From IMG/VR virus record IMGVR_UViG_3300037847_002271, positions 1 to 42,197 of that record: DNA of 42,197 bases; one strand, written 5' to 3'. The position numbers and the translations under genes were made by a program. This DNA comes from a virus. The notes under the pieces are model-generated. The model saw nothing but the letters and a program-made list of their open reading frames with translations. It made no database searches and had not been told where the DNA came from. Position 1 is the first letter of the stretch. Every line of letters starts with the position of its first letter. Positions 12,895-19,952 of this stretch are shown here, one piece after another.

Positions 12895-13434
12895 ATGACG
12901 GCAAATCTCAGCCTTCCACAGTCAAGCGGTTCAAACTTTAAATTCCAAACAGGAACAATCATCAGCCTTTGCCCTGGCAAGAATTTTTTCTACACGCACG
13001 TTGCCGGGCAGCTTTGCATGACATGGCTTGATGACGACAAGACTTTGAAAAAGGACATGCTGCGTTGCGGTGACAACGTGTCTCTAATGGGTGTGATTGA
13101 AACCACCGATGGTGGCAGGGCACCATATAAAGGCAACTGCGTTCCGCTTCCGTTGCAGATTGATGCACTAAAGCGTTCCATTGAATATCGACTCGCAAAG
13201 CAAGAAACTGTCGAGACGATTGAGATTGAAAAACAGGAGATTCCTGTTCAACAATCTGTGCAACGTGCTGACATTGGCCGGAAACCTCGCGTCACGATCA
13301 CAGAAGATTTCTTGGCTGATTATGTAGCTGAATGGGCTGCAGCCAAGAATTACACCACAGCAAATTCTGCAAGCAAAGCAGTGATGGACATTATTCGTGC
13401 AGCAATGCGTGCAGGGCTGAAGCCGAATGAATGA
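12895..13434 (+). CDS. Hypothetical early protein (179 aa)
   Basis: From ATG 12895 the protein has a beta-rich N-terminal half ('NFKFQTGTIISLCPGKNFFY', 'MTWLDDDKTLKKDML') and a C-terminal helical part ('TEDFLADYVAEWAAAKNYTT') that could be a small DNA-binding fold. An upstream ATG at 12808 would overlap the RusA coding region and is rejected. The 3' end overlaps the next gene by eight bases. No family recognised. Its position before the replication gene suggests a DNA-metabolism role. Confidence 0.7.
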   Translation: MTANLSLPQSSGSNFKFQTGTIISLCPGKNFFYTHVAGQLCMTWLDDDKTLKKDMLRCGDNVSLMGVIETTDGGRAPYKGNCVPLPLQIDALKRSIEYRLAKQETVETIEIEKQEIPVQQSVQRADIGRKPRVTITEDFLADYVAEWAAAKNYTTANSASKAVMDIIRAAMRAGLKPNE

Positions 13435-13669
13435 AGCACAACGCAAACAGCTTCTGGCTGCATTGATCAAGGACCGCGATGAAACACGCGCTGCCCTTGA
13501 ATTCATCAAACAGCAAAAGCAACACGAAGAAACCCTCTATTGGGAAACCGGCGTGATTCGTGAAACCACACGTTTTGATGATTCACAGCTCAGGCGTCAT
13601 GCTGACTGTCTTTTCATGCAGCATGAACAGACCTTGAAGGCGTATTTCCAATCAATGAAATCGCCGTAG
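13427..13669 (+). CDS. Small charged helical protein (80 aa)
   Basis: MNEAQRKQLLAALIKDRDET, followed by more charged helix ('FIKQQKQHEETLYWETGVIR') and 'FDDSQLRRHADCLFMQHEQT'. Almost entirely helical with heptad character. Overlaps the upstream gene by eight bases, so translation is probably coupled. Followed by a hairpin that is a terminator only in the opposite direction. Function unknown. Confidence 0.7.
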   Translation: MNEAQRKQLLAALIKDRDETRAALEFIKQQKQHEETLYWETGVIRETTRFDDSQLRRHADCLFMQHEQTLKAYFQSMKSP

Positions 13670-13686
13670 AATTAACGGCACGCAAT

Positions 13687-13712
13687 AAAAAAGCCACCGC
13701 GCCAACGGTGGC
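13687..13712 (-). terminator. Intrinsic terminator in antisense orientation before the replication gene
   Basis: On the minus strand GCCACCG pairs with CGGTGGC (6-base loop) and is followed by six T. No minus-strand gene ends here. On the plus strand the same stem, extended by outer CACGCA/TGCGTG pairing, lacks a proper T-run. It could end an antisense RNA made from the origin side. Confidence 0.75.
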
Positions 13713-13741
13713 TTGCGTGTCCAGAAGGACAACACCCCTAA

Positions 13742-13816
13742 GCACAACTCAGCAGCACACCTAGTTGCACAACTCAGTTGCACACCTAGTTACACAACTC
13801 AGCAGCACACCTGGAG
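13742..13816. repeat. Three 25-bp direct repeats (iteron/operator-like) before the O-like gene
   Basis: Three contiguous 25-bp units, each of the form RCACAACTCAGYWGCACACC plus five more bases, at 13742, 13767 and 13792. The second contains the palindrome CAACTCAGTTG. The third runs into the GGAGG ribosome-binding site of the replication gene at 13825, so protein bound here could block its own expression. Confidence 0.88.
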
Positions 13817-13824
13817 GGTAGCAC

Positions 13825-14631
13825 ATGCCAAACAAAATCAGTGCAAGCGGATTCGCTGCACTTCCGTACAAGCTCATGGATCAAGCCGATGCTGCTACAT
13901 GGGCGGTTTATGCCGTCTTGCATCGTCACGGCTGGAACTCAGACCAAGGGTGCTGGACATCGTTAGAGACGATCCGCACTGAAACAGGCATTAGCCGCAA
14001 GGTGATCCAGCGTTCACTTGCGTGGTTAAAGGACAGCGGTTGGGTTGAAGCCCAAAAGCGCCCTGGTTATAGCACGGTGTACTTCGTCAAAACCGATGCA
14101 CCAACAAAGGTTTCACCTAGGGCGAAAAAGACCCAGGTCGAATTTGACCCAGGTCAAAAACGACCTAACCCCCAGGGCGAAAACGACCTAACCCCTAGGT
14201 CAAAAACGACCTACGAACAAGAACCCAAGAACAAGAACCCAAGAACAAAAACCCAAGGCGCAAGCGCCGAAAACGGGAACAAGGATCCAAACCGACTCAA
14301 GAAGCTGCCACCGTCGTCTGTGCCAGGTGACTTAACCGGCTGCGGTGACTTGCTTATCGAGTTTTGGTCTGTGAAAAAGGGTGTGCGTTCGACACCAGTG
14401 CTTAATCGGATCTGCAAGAAGCTGCGCCAGTGGTCGCTACAAGACCGCAGAACGGCCCTAGAAGCAGCGATCACCTCTGGCTGGGGTGATGTGTTCCCAC
14501 CGCGAAAACAAGCCGGTTACAGCCCCGCACAGGAGCCAGAACACAAGCACCCAGCGCATCGCGTGTTTACCGCTGATCGTGGTTTTAATGATCAGCCCGC
14601 AACAAATCCAATCCTTAAGGATCTCTTTTGA
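13825..14631 (+). CDS. Replication initiator-like protein, lambda O-type organisation (268 aa)
   Basis: The N-terminal 100 residues form a winged HTH ('ALPYKLMDQADAATWAVYAV', 'GCWTSLETIRTETGISRKVI', 'SLAWLKDSGWVEAQKRPGYS') of the kind in phage replication proteins that bind iterons. The middle (about residues 98-150) is low-complexity and hydrophilic, and here the DNA itself carries iterons and A-rich repeats. The C-terminal part ('GDLLIEFWSVKKGVRSTPVL', 'LRQWSLQDRRTALEAAITSG') is helical and may recruit host replication proteins. The arrangement of DNA-binding head, origin within the linker and C-terminal loader-interaction domain is that of lambda O. A strong GGAGG precedes the ATG. Confidence 0.8.
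   Translation: MPNKISASGFAALPYKLMDQADAATWAVYAVLHRHGWNSDQGCWTSLETIRTETGISRKVIQRSLAWLKDSGWVEAQKRPGYSTVYFVKTDAPTKVSPRAKKTQVEFDPGQKRPNPQGENDLTPRSKTTYEQEPKNKNPRTKTQGASAENGNKDPNRLKKLPPSSVPGDLTGCGDLLIEFWSVKKGVRSTPVLNRICKKLRQWSLQDRRTALEAAITSGWGDVFPPRKQAGYSPAQEPEHKHPAHRVFTADRGFNDQPATNPILKDLF
14119..14212. repeat. Replication origin iterons inside the O-like gene (5 copies)
   Basis: Five 16-bp dyad units of consensus AGGKCRAAAAMGACCY (one has an AATTT centre) start at 14119, 14135, 14151, 14174 and 14197; the third and fifth are identical (AGGTCAAAAACGACCT). Spacings are 16, 16, 23 and 23 bp. Form and location match the lambda origin iterons, which are also dyads with an A-rich centre inside the initiator gene. 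Confidence 0.85.
14215..14256. repeat. A-rich 14-bp triplicate next to the iterons, candidate unwinding element
   Basis: GAACAAGAACCCAA occurs twice exactly and a third time with one change, at 14215, 14229 and 14243. The plus strand has no T in this stretch. Its place directly beside the iterons corresponds to the easily melted part of the lambda origin. Confidence 0.7.
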
Positions 14632-14822
14632 TGTCAACTACAGCTTTTGATTTAACTTCTGTGCGCCACAAGCTGCGGCACATGGTTGAACAAGGTCTCG
14701 TCACAATCGAACAGCTTGATCAACCCTCGCCAGGCTTCAGATCCAACATGAATGTTTCACTGCATCACTTCCCTTCTGGTTATCGCGGCGTGCGACACCA
14801 AAACCTGCTTCGCGATCAATGA
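14631..14822 (+). CDS. Small hypothetical protein (63 aa)
   Basis: ATG 14631 overlaps the initiator stop (TGATG). The N-terminal helix 'SVRHKLRHMVEQGLVTIEQL' is followed by 'FPSGYRGVRHQNLLRDQ'. Start and stop both overlap neighbours, as in a tight operon. No family recognised. Confidence 0.65.
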   Translation: MSTTAFDLTSVRHKLRHMVEQGLVTIEQLDQPSPGFRSNMNVSLHHFPSGYRGVRHQNLLRDQ

Positions 14823-15073
14823 AAACCGACACATTTAAATGCAACGGCTTGATCATTGAACGTCGCGAAACACGTGAAGGCCCATCCCCATACTTTGTCA
14901 CCTACTACAAAAACACCTCGCGCATCACCACTGATGTCAAATCAATCAAGCGTCAGCTCAAACTCGGTAGAGGCACAGAAACCCTCCAACAGCTCAACGA
15001 TTGGCTGGAATCTTTTTCTCCAAAAGTCGCAGCCCTCCCCGAAGCGTCAAAACACACTGCAGATGCTGCTTAA
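14819..15073 (+). CDS. Small hypothetical protein (84 aa)
   Basis: MKTDTFKCNGLIIERRETRE with beta strands then 'VKSIKRQLKLGRGTETLQQL', an alpha/beta small protein. Overlaps the previous gene by ATGA and the next by eleven bases. Probably real from the coupling; function unknown. Confidence 0.65.
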   Translation: MKTDTFKCNGLIIERRETREGPSPYFVTYYKNTSRITTDVKSIKRQLKLGRGTETLQQLNDWLESFSPKVAALPEASKHTADAA

Positions 15074-15278
15074 CAACATGTTCGACGTTTCCCAACGTCA
15101 AGAACCAGTTATCGACATGCTTGCAGACTTGCTAGACGAAGCCAAGGCAACTGCTGCTGCAATATCTGACAATGCAATCGAAGAGCATCGGCCAATCCCA
15201 AAAGACTTGCTACGATCCCTCAACAATGACCTTGAACGCATCAAGGCTTACTTATTGACTGCTGCTGATGTCGCTTAG
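15063..15278 (+). CDS. Small helical protein (71 aa)
   Basis: From ATG 15063: MLLNNMFDVSQRQEPVIDML, 'ADLLDEAKATAAAISDNAIE', 'LLRSLNNDLERIKAYLL'; helical and acidic. An alternative ATG is at 15078. It overlaps both neighbours. The acidic helical profile would suit a partner of the following RHH protein, but this is speculation. Confidence 0.6.
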   Translation: MLLNNMFDVSQRQEPVIDMLADLLDEAKATAAAISDNAIEEHRPIPKDLLRSLNNDLERIKAYLLTAADVA

Positions 15279-15531
15279 AAGGTTTACTCTCCGTCTTGAT
15301 GAAAAAGACATTGAAATCATCGACAGACTTGCGGACGAACAAAACAGCACACGCGCTGACATCATCCGCAACTCACTGCATCAAAAAGCAATCACAACCG
15401 ATGCACTGCATCAGGTGACAACTGCCATCCGCAAACGTTTTCATGGCATCTTCACTGCACAACAGGCAGAACAAGCCGCAGCCATTGCAATCTTCACCAT
15501 CGCGGCGAATCAGCAGCAAAAGGCTGCGTAG
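15268..15531 (+). CDS. Ribbon-helix-helix DNA-binding protein (87 aa)
   Basis: The N-terminus 'SLRRFTLRLDEKDIEIIDRL' plus 'ADEQNSTRADIIRNSLHQKA' has the beta strand and two helices of CopG/Arc-type repressors (strand residues R-F-T-L-R-L contact DNA as a dimer). The rest is Ala/Gln-rich helix. It likely regulates nearby phage genes. Overlaps the preceding gene by eleven bases. Confidence 0.8.
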   Translation: MSLRRFTLRLDEKDIEIIDRLADEQNSTRADIIRNSLHQKAITTDALHQVTTAIRKRFHGIFTAQQAEQAAAIAIFTIAANQQQKAA

Positions 15532-15634
15532 CATCCTCAACACCTACGACGACTTCTACACATCCCTGTATCACGATCGCCTCAATCCTCAACCGCAAAA
15601 TGAGCAGCAGCTACTTTCACGATTGGATCGCTGA
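15443..15634 (+). CDS. Possible small protein overlapping the RHH gene (63 aa, doubtful)
   Basis: The second half ('ILNTYDDFYTSLYHDRLNPQ') looks coding and fills the 68-base gap after the RHH gene, but the first half overlaps that gene in another frame and looks like shadow sequence. A start nearer 15520 would need a non-standard codon. Confidence 0.3.
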   Translation: MASSLHNRQNKPQPLQSSPSRRISSKRLRSILNTYDDFYTSLYHDRLNPQPQNEQQLLSRLDR

Positions 15635-15818
15635 CATTGCACCACAAGCAATGCAACCTGTACTACCCGAAGCGCAGGACACTGAAGCCATGATGGATCG
15701 TGTCATCCTTCTGGAACTTCTTTTTCATCTAGACAAACGCTTCGATCGCAATCACCCGCATCACAACACCTACACCGGTCTCTGGCAGCAATACCAAAAC
15801 AATGGCAACCATCTCTGA
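15600..15818 (+). CDS. Small hypothetical protein (72 aa)
   Basis: MSSSYFHDWIADIAPQAMQP, then an acidic helix 'AMMDRVILLELLFHLDKRFD' and a His/Asn-rich end. Overlaps the next gene by 17 bases. No family recognised. Confidence 0.6.
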   Translation: MSSSYFHDWIADIAPQAMQPVLPEAQDTEAMMDRVILLELLFHLDKRFDRNHPHHNTYTGLWQQYQNNGNHL

Positions 15819-15990
15819 AAAGTACATCGGCAACCACGAAGTACACACCAGCCCGCGTGGCAGTAAGTACATCATCACTGACGATGGCCGAAAGCTCTAC
15901 ATCTCAAACACCAACAAAACCTATCGCCGCAGCTTCACTCCGCCACGCGGTGCATACGCTCGTTTCCTAAATGCACAAAACTCTGTATAG
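15802..15990 (+). CDS. Small basic hypothetical protein (62 aa)
   Basis: MATISEKYIGNHEVHTSPRG, then 'SKYIITDDGRKLYISNTNKT' and a basic Tyr/Arg tail. Beta-rich; the end 'PRGAYARFLNAQNSV' is Arg-rich. It closes the chain of small genes before the terminase module. Confidence 0.65.
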   Translation: MATISEKYIGNHEVHTSPRGSKYIITDDGRKLYISNTNKTYRRSFTPPRGAYARFLNAQNSV

Positions 15991-16012
15991 TCAAAGCAAT
16001 AATTAAAGCTGC

Positions 16013-16333
16013 ATGGCCCGAAAAGGCATAAAAGCAGAAACTGATTTACGAGTTCAGGAATGCGCTCGAATTCTTGCTAATGGTGGCAAGCGTTCAGATT
16101 GTCTTCGGTACGCTTCCGAACATTGGGGTGTAAGTGATCGTTCTGTTGATTCCTACCTGAAGCTTGCACGCGAACAAATGAGGGCAGACTGGGATTTAGA
16201 ACGCCCGCAGATGGTTGCTGATTTGCTGTCGCAATGCTCAACCTTGCAGATGGAAGCACGGCAGAAAGGACATCTCAGTGTTGCCCTGGGCGCCATCAAC
16301 ACCGCAGCCAAACTCGCACAACTCGTTTCATGA
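16013..16333 (+). CDS. Terminase small subunit (106 aa)
   Basis: The N-terminal HTH ('ECARILANGGKRSDCLRYAS', 'EHWGVSDRSVDSYLKLARE') would bind the packaging site, and the C-terminal 'GHLSVALGAINTAAKLAQL' helix is typical for small terminases of this type. It lies two short genes before the large subunit. The stop overlaps the next start (ATGA). Confidence 0.82.
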   Translation: MARKGIKAETDLRVQECARILANGGKRSDCLRYASEHWGVSDRSVDSYLKLAREQMRADWDLERPQMVADLLSQCSTLQMEARQKGHLSVALGAINTAAKLAQLVS

Positions 16334-16512
16334 CTGAGATTCAGCCCGTTAAGAATGAAGAGTTCTGGTACGAACCCACAGAAGACAGCATGTATCGCGT
16401 GCACATGAAGATCAATGATGTGACTGCATCTTGCACAGTGTCGTCGATGCACTTGATCGAAGAAAAGCGTGCGCAACTGCGCGGTGCATGTTTGCGTAAT
16501 GTCGATTCTTGA
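16330..16512 (+). CDS. Small hypothetical protein between terminase subunits (60 aa)
   Basis: MTEIQPVKNEEFWYEPTEDS and 'MYRVHMKINDVTASCTVSSM' give a beta-rich domain, followed by a helix 'HLIEEKRAQLRGACLRNVDS'. Overlaps both terminase genes by a few bases, implying coupled expression. Could be a packaging accessory; no family recognised. Confidence 0.7.
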   Translation: MTEIQPVKNEEFWYEPTEDSMYRVHMKINDVTASCTVSSMHLIEEKRAQLRGACLRNVDS

Positions 16513-17833
16513 TACTGCACCGATCGGGCATATTCTTGGCGATTCTCAAGCACTTGACGCTGACAAGCTGCTAAATCGCATCAAGTCTGATCTGCACCCA
16601 GGACAGCTTGCATTTGTCGATGATCAAGACTCGCAGATCTTGGCAATATCAGCCGGTTACGGTGCAGGCAAAACTAGAGCATTATGCGCTAAAACCCTTG
16701 CGCTGGCGATTGCGAATCAAGGTTTCATCGGTTGCGTCATGGAACCTACAGGTCCTTTGATCCGTGACATCTGGCTCAATGACTTTGACGATTTTCTAGA
16801 GCAATACGAAATCCCGCATACCTTTAGGGCATCTCCACTGCCAGAATATATCTTGCATCTGCCTGGTGGTGATACGAAAATCCTGTGCCGCAGCTTTGAG
16901 AATTATCAACGGATCATCGGTTTGAACCTCGCATTTTGCTGTGCCGATGAGGTTGACGTTGTAAACACTGCGATCACATCAAGAGCTTTCCCTAAGATCC
17001 TCGGTCGTTTGCGTTCCGGTAACACCAGACAGTTTGCGGCAGCATCGACGCCAGAGGGTTTTAAGTGGTTGTATAACGAGTTTGGGACTTCTGATGCGCT
17101 CGAACGTCCAGACCGAAAGCTTATCAAGATGAAGACAGTAGATAATCCACATCTGCCGTCTGACTTTATTGAACGCCTAAAAGCTAACTACGATCCAAGC
17201 TTGCTGAAAGCGTATCTAGACGGTGAGTTTGTAAACCTGAACACGGGACAGGTTTATGACAGATTTGATCGTGAGAAGCATGTCATAAAATCCTTCGATG
17301 CTGGTAGTGAACCTTTGCACGTCGGCGTTGACTTCAACATCGGCAACATGAGTGCGGTGATCGCAGTGCGCACACCTGATAAGCTGATTGTTATAGATGA
17401 AATCAGCGGTGGTCATGACACAGATGCCATCGGACAAGAAATTAAAAGGCGTTATCCCCACCGTCAGCTATATGCCTACCCTGACGCATCTGGCGGAAAT
17501 CGAAGCACGAACGCCACGAGAACCGACATCGAAATTTTGCAAAGCTACGGATTCAGCAATCAATCAGAAAGGTCAAATCCTCCCGTCCGTGATCGGGTGG
17601 CTGCTGCACAAGCTGCTTTGGAAAATGGGAAAGGACAAGTAAGAGTGCAGATTACGGAAAACTGCAAACGCACGATTGAATGCTTGGAACTGCAAAGCTA
17701 CAAGGAAGATGGCACCCCGGACAAAGATGCAGGCTATGACCACATGAATGATGCTTTGACCTACATGTTGTGGCGTCTGTTTAATCCACTACATGCAAGG
17801 GCAGGTCGTGGAACTGGCATCAGAATTTACTAG
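16499..17833 (+). CDS. Terminase large subunit (444 aa)
   Basis: ATPase domain: Walker A 'SAGYGAGKT' (about residues 51-59), Walker B 'LAFCCADEVD' (about 144-153) and 'AASTPEG' as the coupling motif. Nuclease domain: 'VGVDFNIGN' (Asp near 278), 'YPDASG' (Asp near 329) and 'DHMNDALTYML' (Asp near 414) give the RNase H-like metal site. This is the motor that pumps DNA into the capsid and cuts it. ATG 16499 is chosen; the frame runs ten residues further upstream only in the overlap with the previous gene. Packaging strategy (headful or cos) cannot be read from the window. Confidence 0.95.
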   Translation: MSILDTAPIGHILGDSQALDADKLLNRIKSDLHPGQLAFVDDQDSQILAISAGYGAGKTRALCAKTLALAIANQGFIGCVMEPTGPLIRDIWLNDFDDFLEQYEIPHTFRASPLPEYILHLPGGDTKILCRSFENYQRIIGLNLAFCCADEVDVVNTAITSRAFPKILGRLRSGNTRQFAAASTPEGFKWLYNEFGTSDALERPDRKLIKMKTVDNPHLPSDFIERLKANYDPSLLKAYLDGEFVNLNTGQVYDRFDREKHVIKSFDAGSEPLHVGVDFNIGNMSAVIAVRTPDKLIVIDEISGGHDTDAIGQEIKRRYPHRQLYAYPDASGGNRSTNATRTDIEILQSYGFSNQSERSNPPVRDRVAAAQAALENGKGQVRVQITENCKRTIECLELQSYKEDGTPDKDAGYDHMNDALTYMLWRLFNPLHARAGRGTGIRIY

Positions 17834-17843
17834 ACAAAGCATC

Positions 17844-17888
17844 GAACAGAGGGTAACTTTAGGTCTGTTCACCTTTGTTCATTGAACA
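17844..17888. promoter_or_regulatory. Operator-like palindromes upstream of the cyAbrB homologue
   Basis: GAACAGA and TCTGTTC form inverted arms 13 bp apart. Two TGTTCA copies lie exactly 10 bp apart, and the second forms a perfect 13-bp palindrome TGTTCATTGAACA that runs into the ATG. This arrangement is typical of operators and suggests autoregulation. Confidence 0.6.
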
Positions 17889-18229
17889 TGCTTGAAGGCG
17901 CAGACTTGATTGCCAAGACTAAAGCAATGGCTGATGCTTCCCGTTCTGATTTAGTGCGGGAATGTGGCTATGTCACGATTAAAGAAGACGGCACCGAACG
18001 CCTCAACTTCGTCACCTTTTACGAAGCACTGCTAAAAGCTAAAGGCGTTGATCTCAAGCCTAAGAAGCGCATGGGCCGTAAGCTCACGCACAAAACCAAG
18101 GTGCAATCTGACGGCAAAGTGATCGTGGGTAGTGCCTACATCAACGGCATGAACCTTGATCCTGGCACCACGTTTGACATCAAGGTAGGCAAGAACAGCG
18201 TGGTTTTGACTGCTGCTGCTGCGGACTAA
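17888..18229 (+). CDS. cyAbrB-type transcriptional regulator (113 aa)
   Basis: It closely follows the cyanobacterial AbrB (cyAbrB) pattern: 'ADASRSDLVRECGYVTIKED', 'GTERLNFVTFYEALLKAKGV', a basic linker 'KKRMGRKLTHKTKVQ', then the C-terminal beta-barrel 'GKVIVGSAYINGMNLDPGTT' and 'FDIKVGKNSVVL'. In cyanobacteria these proteins govern carbon/nitrogen balance and bind DNA widely. Length is near the host norm (about 110-140). ATG 17888 is preferred to TTG 17882. It sits between terminase and portal, an odd place for a regulator, behind a palindromic operator-like sequence. Confidence 0.88.
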   Translation: MLEGADLIAKTKAMADASRSDLVRECGYVTIKEDGTERLNFVTFYEALLKAKGVDLKPKKRMGRKLTHKTKVQSDGKVIVGSAYINGMNLDPGTTFDIKVGKNSVVLTAAAAD

Positions 18230-18260
18230 ACTAGGAACATCGACTTGCGGGATTAAGGCG

Positions 18261-19676
18261 GTGTATTCTGGTTTCTCTCATTACGACCGGCAATTATTCG
18301 CCAAGGTCTCGCAAGTCAACGATCCAAATGCAGCGTGGACGAATCAAGAACCCCACTGGATGCTGATTGAAGATTTGATGGGCGGCACCTATGAAATCCG
18401 CCGTCGTCATCGCAGATATTTGCCGCAAGAACCGCGAGAACTTGATGAAAGCTACGATCGCAGGCTGAGCACTTCAATTTGTCCGCCGTATTATCAACGC
18501 CTTGAACGGATGCTGGCTGGGATGCTTACACGCAAACCAGTGCGCCTGAATGACACATCCGATCAAATCCGTGAGCAGCTTTTCAACGTTGATCTAGGTG
18601 GATCAGATCTGAACGTTTGGACGTATGAAACCGCACGGAAGATGATCCGATACGGTCATGTTGGTGTTCTTGTCGATGCACCGCGTGATGGTGGCAGACC
18701 TTACTGGAGTTCATACACACCACGCGATATTCTTGGCTATCGCACTGAAATTATTGAAGGCGAGCAACGCCTTGTTCAACTCCGTCTATCTGAAACCGTC
18801 ACAATTCCAGATGGTGAATACGGCGAAAAGCAAGTGCAGCAGGTGCGTGTACTGACGCCTGGTGAATTTAAGCTGTTCCAACGCGATGAGAAGAAAAGTG
18901 ATTTTCGTGTCGTTGACGAAGGACGCACAAGCTTGAATCGCATCCCGTTTGCTGTTGCCTACGCAAACAAGGTCAACACCTTTGAATCTCGTCCACCGCT
19001 TGAAGATATTGCCAACCTAAATCTCAAGGCATATCAAATTCAATCGGATTTAGACAATCAACTGCATATCAGCAGTGTTCCCATGTTAGCCTTTTATGGC
19101 TTCCCTTCTGCAGCAGAAGAAGTTACCGCTGGCCCTGGCGAAGCGATTGCATTTCCTGCTGATGGCCGTGCAGAATATATCACCCCATCATCTGATGCGT
19201 TTGCATCATTGTTCCAGCGGCTTGATCAAATTGAAAAGCAGATCAATGAACTAGGACTATCTGCTGTGCTTGGTCAAAAGCTGTCGGCTGAAACTGCAGA
19301 AGCCAAGCGTCTTGATCGAAGTCAAGGTGATAGCACCATGATGGTGATCGCTCAAAACATGCAGGATATGATCGACAACTGCCTGCAGTATCACGCTGAA
19401 TATCTTGGTGATCGTCAACCTGGCAGCAGCTATGTAAACCGCGACTTCCTTGGCACCAGACTGGAGCCGCAAGAAATCCAAGCATTGTTGCAGCTTTACA
19501 CCGCTGGCACCATTACGCAAGAAACATTGCTGATGCAGTTGTCAGAAGGCGAAGTGCTAGGCGACGACTTTGATGTAGACGGTGAGCTTGAAGCTACGCA
19601 AGCCGGTGGTTTAATTGATGCTGCACCGGAACCCGCACCTGAGGAGTCAAGCCTGATTGAAGAAGATGCGGCATGA
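18261..19676 (+). CDS. Portal protein, DUF4055 type (471 aa)
   Basis: Features of DUF4055 portals: 'WMLIEDLMGGTYEIRRRHRR', 'LPQEPRELDESYDRRLSTS', 'YYQRLERMLAGMLTRKPV', 'RYGHVGVLVDAP', 'PLEDIANLNLKAYQIQSDLD' and a Gln-rich helical C-terminus with an acidic tail. Twelve copies would form the DNA channel. GTG at 18261 is the start, eight bases after 'AAGGCG'. It follows the terminase and the cyAbrB gene, and precedes the head morphogenesis gene as usual. Confidence 0.9.
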   Translation: MYSGFSHYDRQLFAKVSQVNDPNAAWTNQEPHWMLIEDLMGGTYEIRRRHRRYLPQEPRELDESYDRRLSTSICPPYYQRLERMLAGMLTRKPVRLNDTSDQIREQLFNVDLGGSDLNVWTYETARKMIRYGHVGVLVDAPRDGGRPYWSSYTPRDILGYRTEIIEGEQRLVQLRLSETVTIPDGEYGEKQVQQVRVLTPGEFKLFQRDEKKSDFRVVDEGRTSLNRIPFAVAYANKVNTFESRPPLEDIANLNLKAYQIQSDLDNQLHISSVPMLAFYGFPSAAEEVTAGPGEAIAFPADGRAEYITPSSDAFASLFQRLDQIEKQINELGLSAVLGQKLSAETAEAKRLDRSQGDSTMMVIAQNMQDMIDNCLQYHAEYLGDRQPGSSYVNRDFLGTRLEPQEIQALLQLYTAGTITQETLLMQLSEGEVLGDDFDVDGELEATQAGGLIDAAPEPAPEESSLIEEDAA

Positions 19677-19950
19677 TGAATGCAGCGGCGTGGACGTTAT
19701 GGAACCGGACACATCGGAAAAGCACAGCGTCCATTACGTTCAGCAAGAGCTACCTAAGCGGTTGTTTGCCATCATTCGCATGGCATGGCGATCTGAGGAT
19801 GGGATTGACATTGTTGATGAAGCAAAACTAATTGACGAGGGTGCAGATACGATTGCAGGCTTTGCTGAGCTTATGCAAAAAGCAATCGAAGGCGGCGCTG
19901 AGATATCTATTATCTGCCCTTACGATCCAGAAGATATTGGGTTGTATTAA
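19666..19950 (+). CDS. Small hypothetical protein in head module (94 aa)
   Basis: ATG 19666 overlaps the portal end by eleven bases; an ATG at 19699 is possible. 'HYVQQELPKRLFAIIRMAWR' and 'LIDEGADTIAGFAELMQKAI' are helical; the end is acidic with 'SIICPYDPEDIG'. Presumably a small head or connector accessory. Confidence 0.65.
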   Translation: MRHDECSGVDVMEPDTSEKHSVHYVQQELPKRLFAIIRMAWRSEDGIDIVDEAKLIDEGADTIAGFAELMQKAIEGGAEISIICPYDPEDIGLY

Positions 19951-19952
19951 CA

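Noticed and set aside
13742-13816. CRISPR-like repeat array
   Set aside because: The repeats are contiguous with no spacers and lie before a replication gene, so they are iterons or operator sites.
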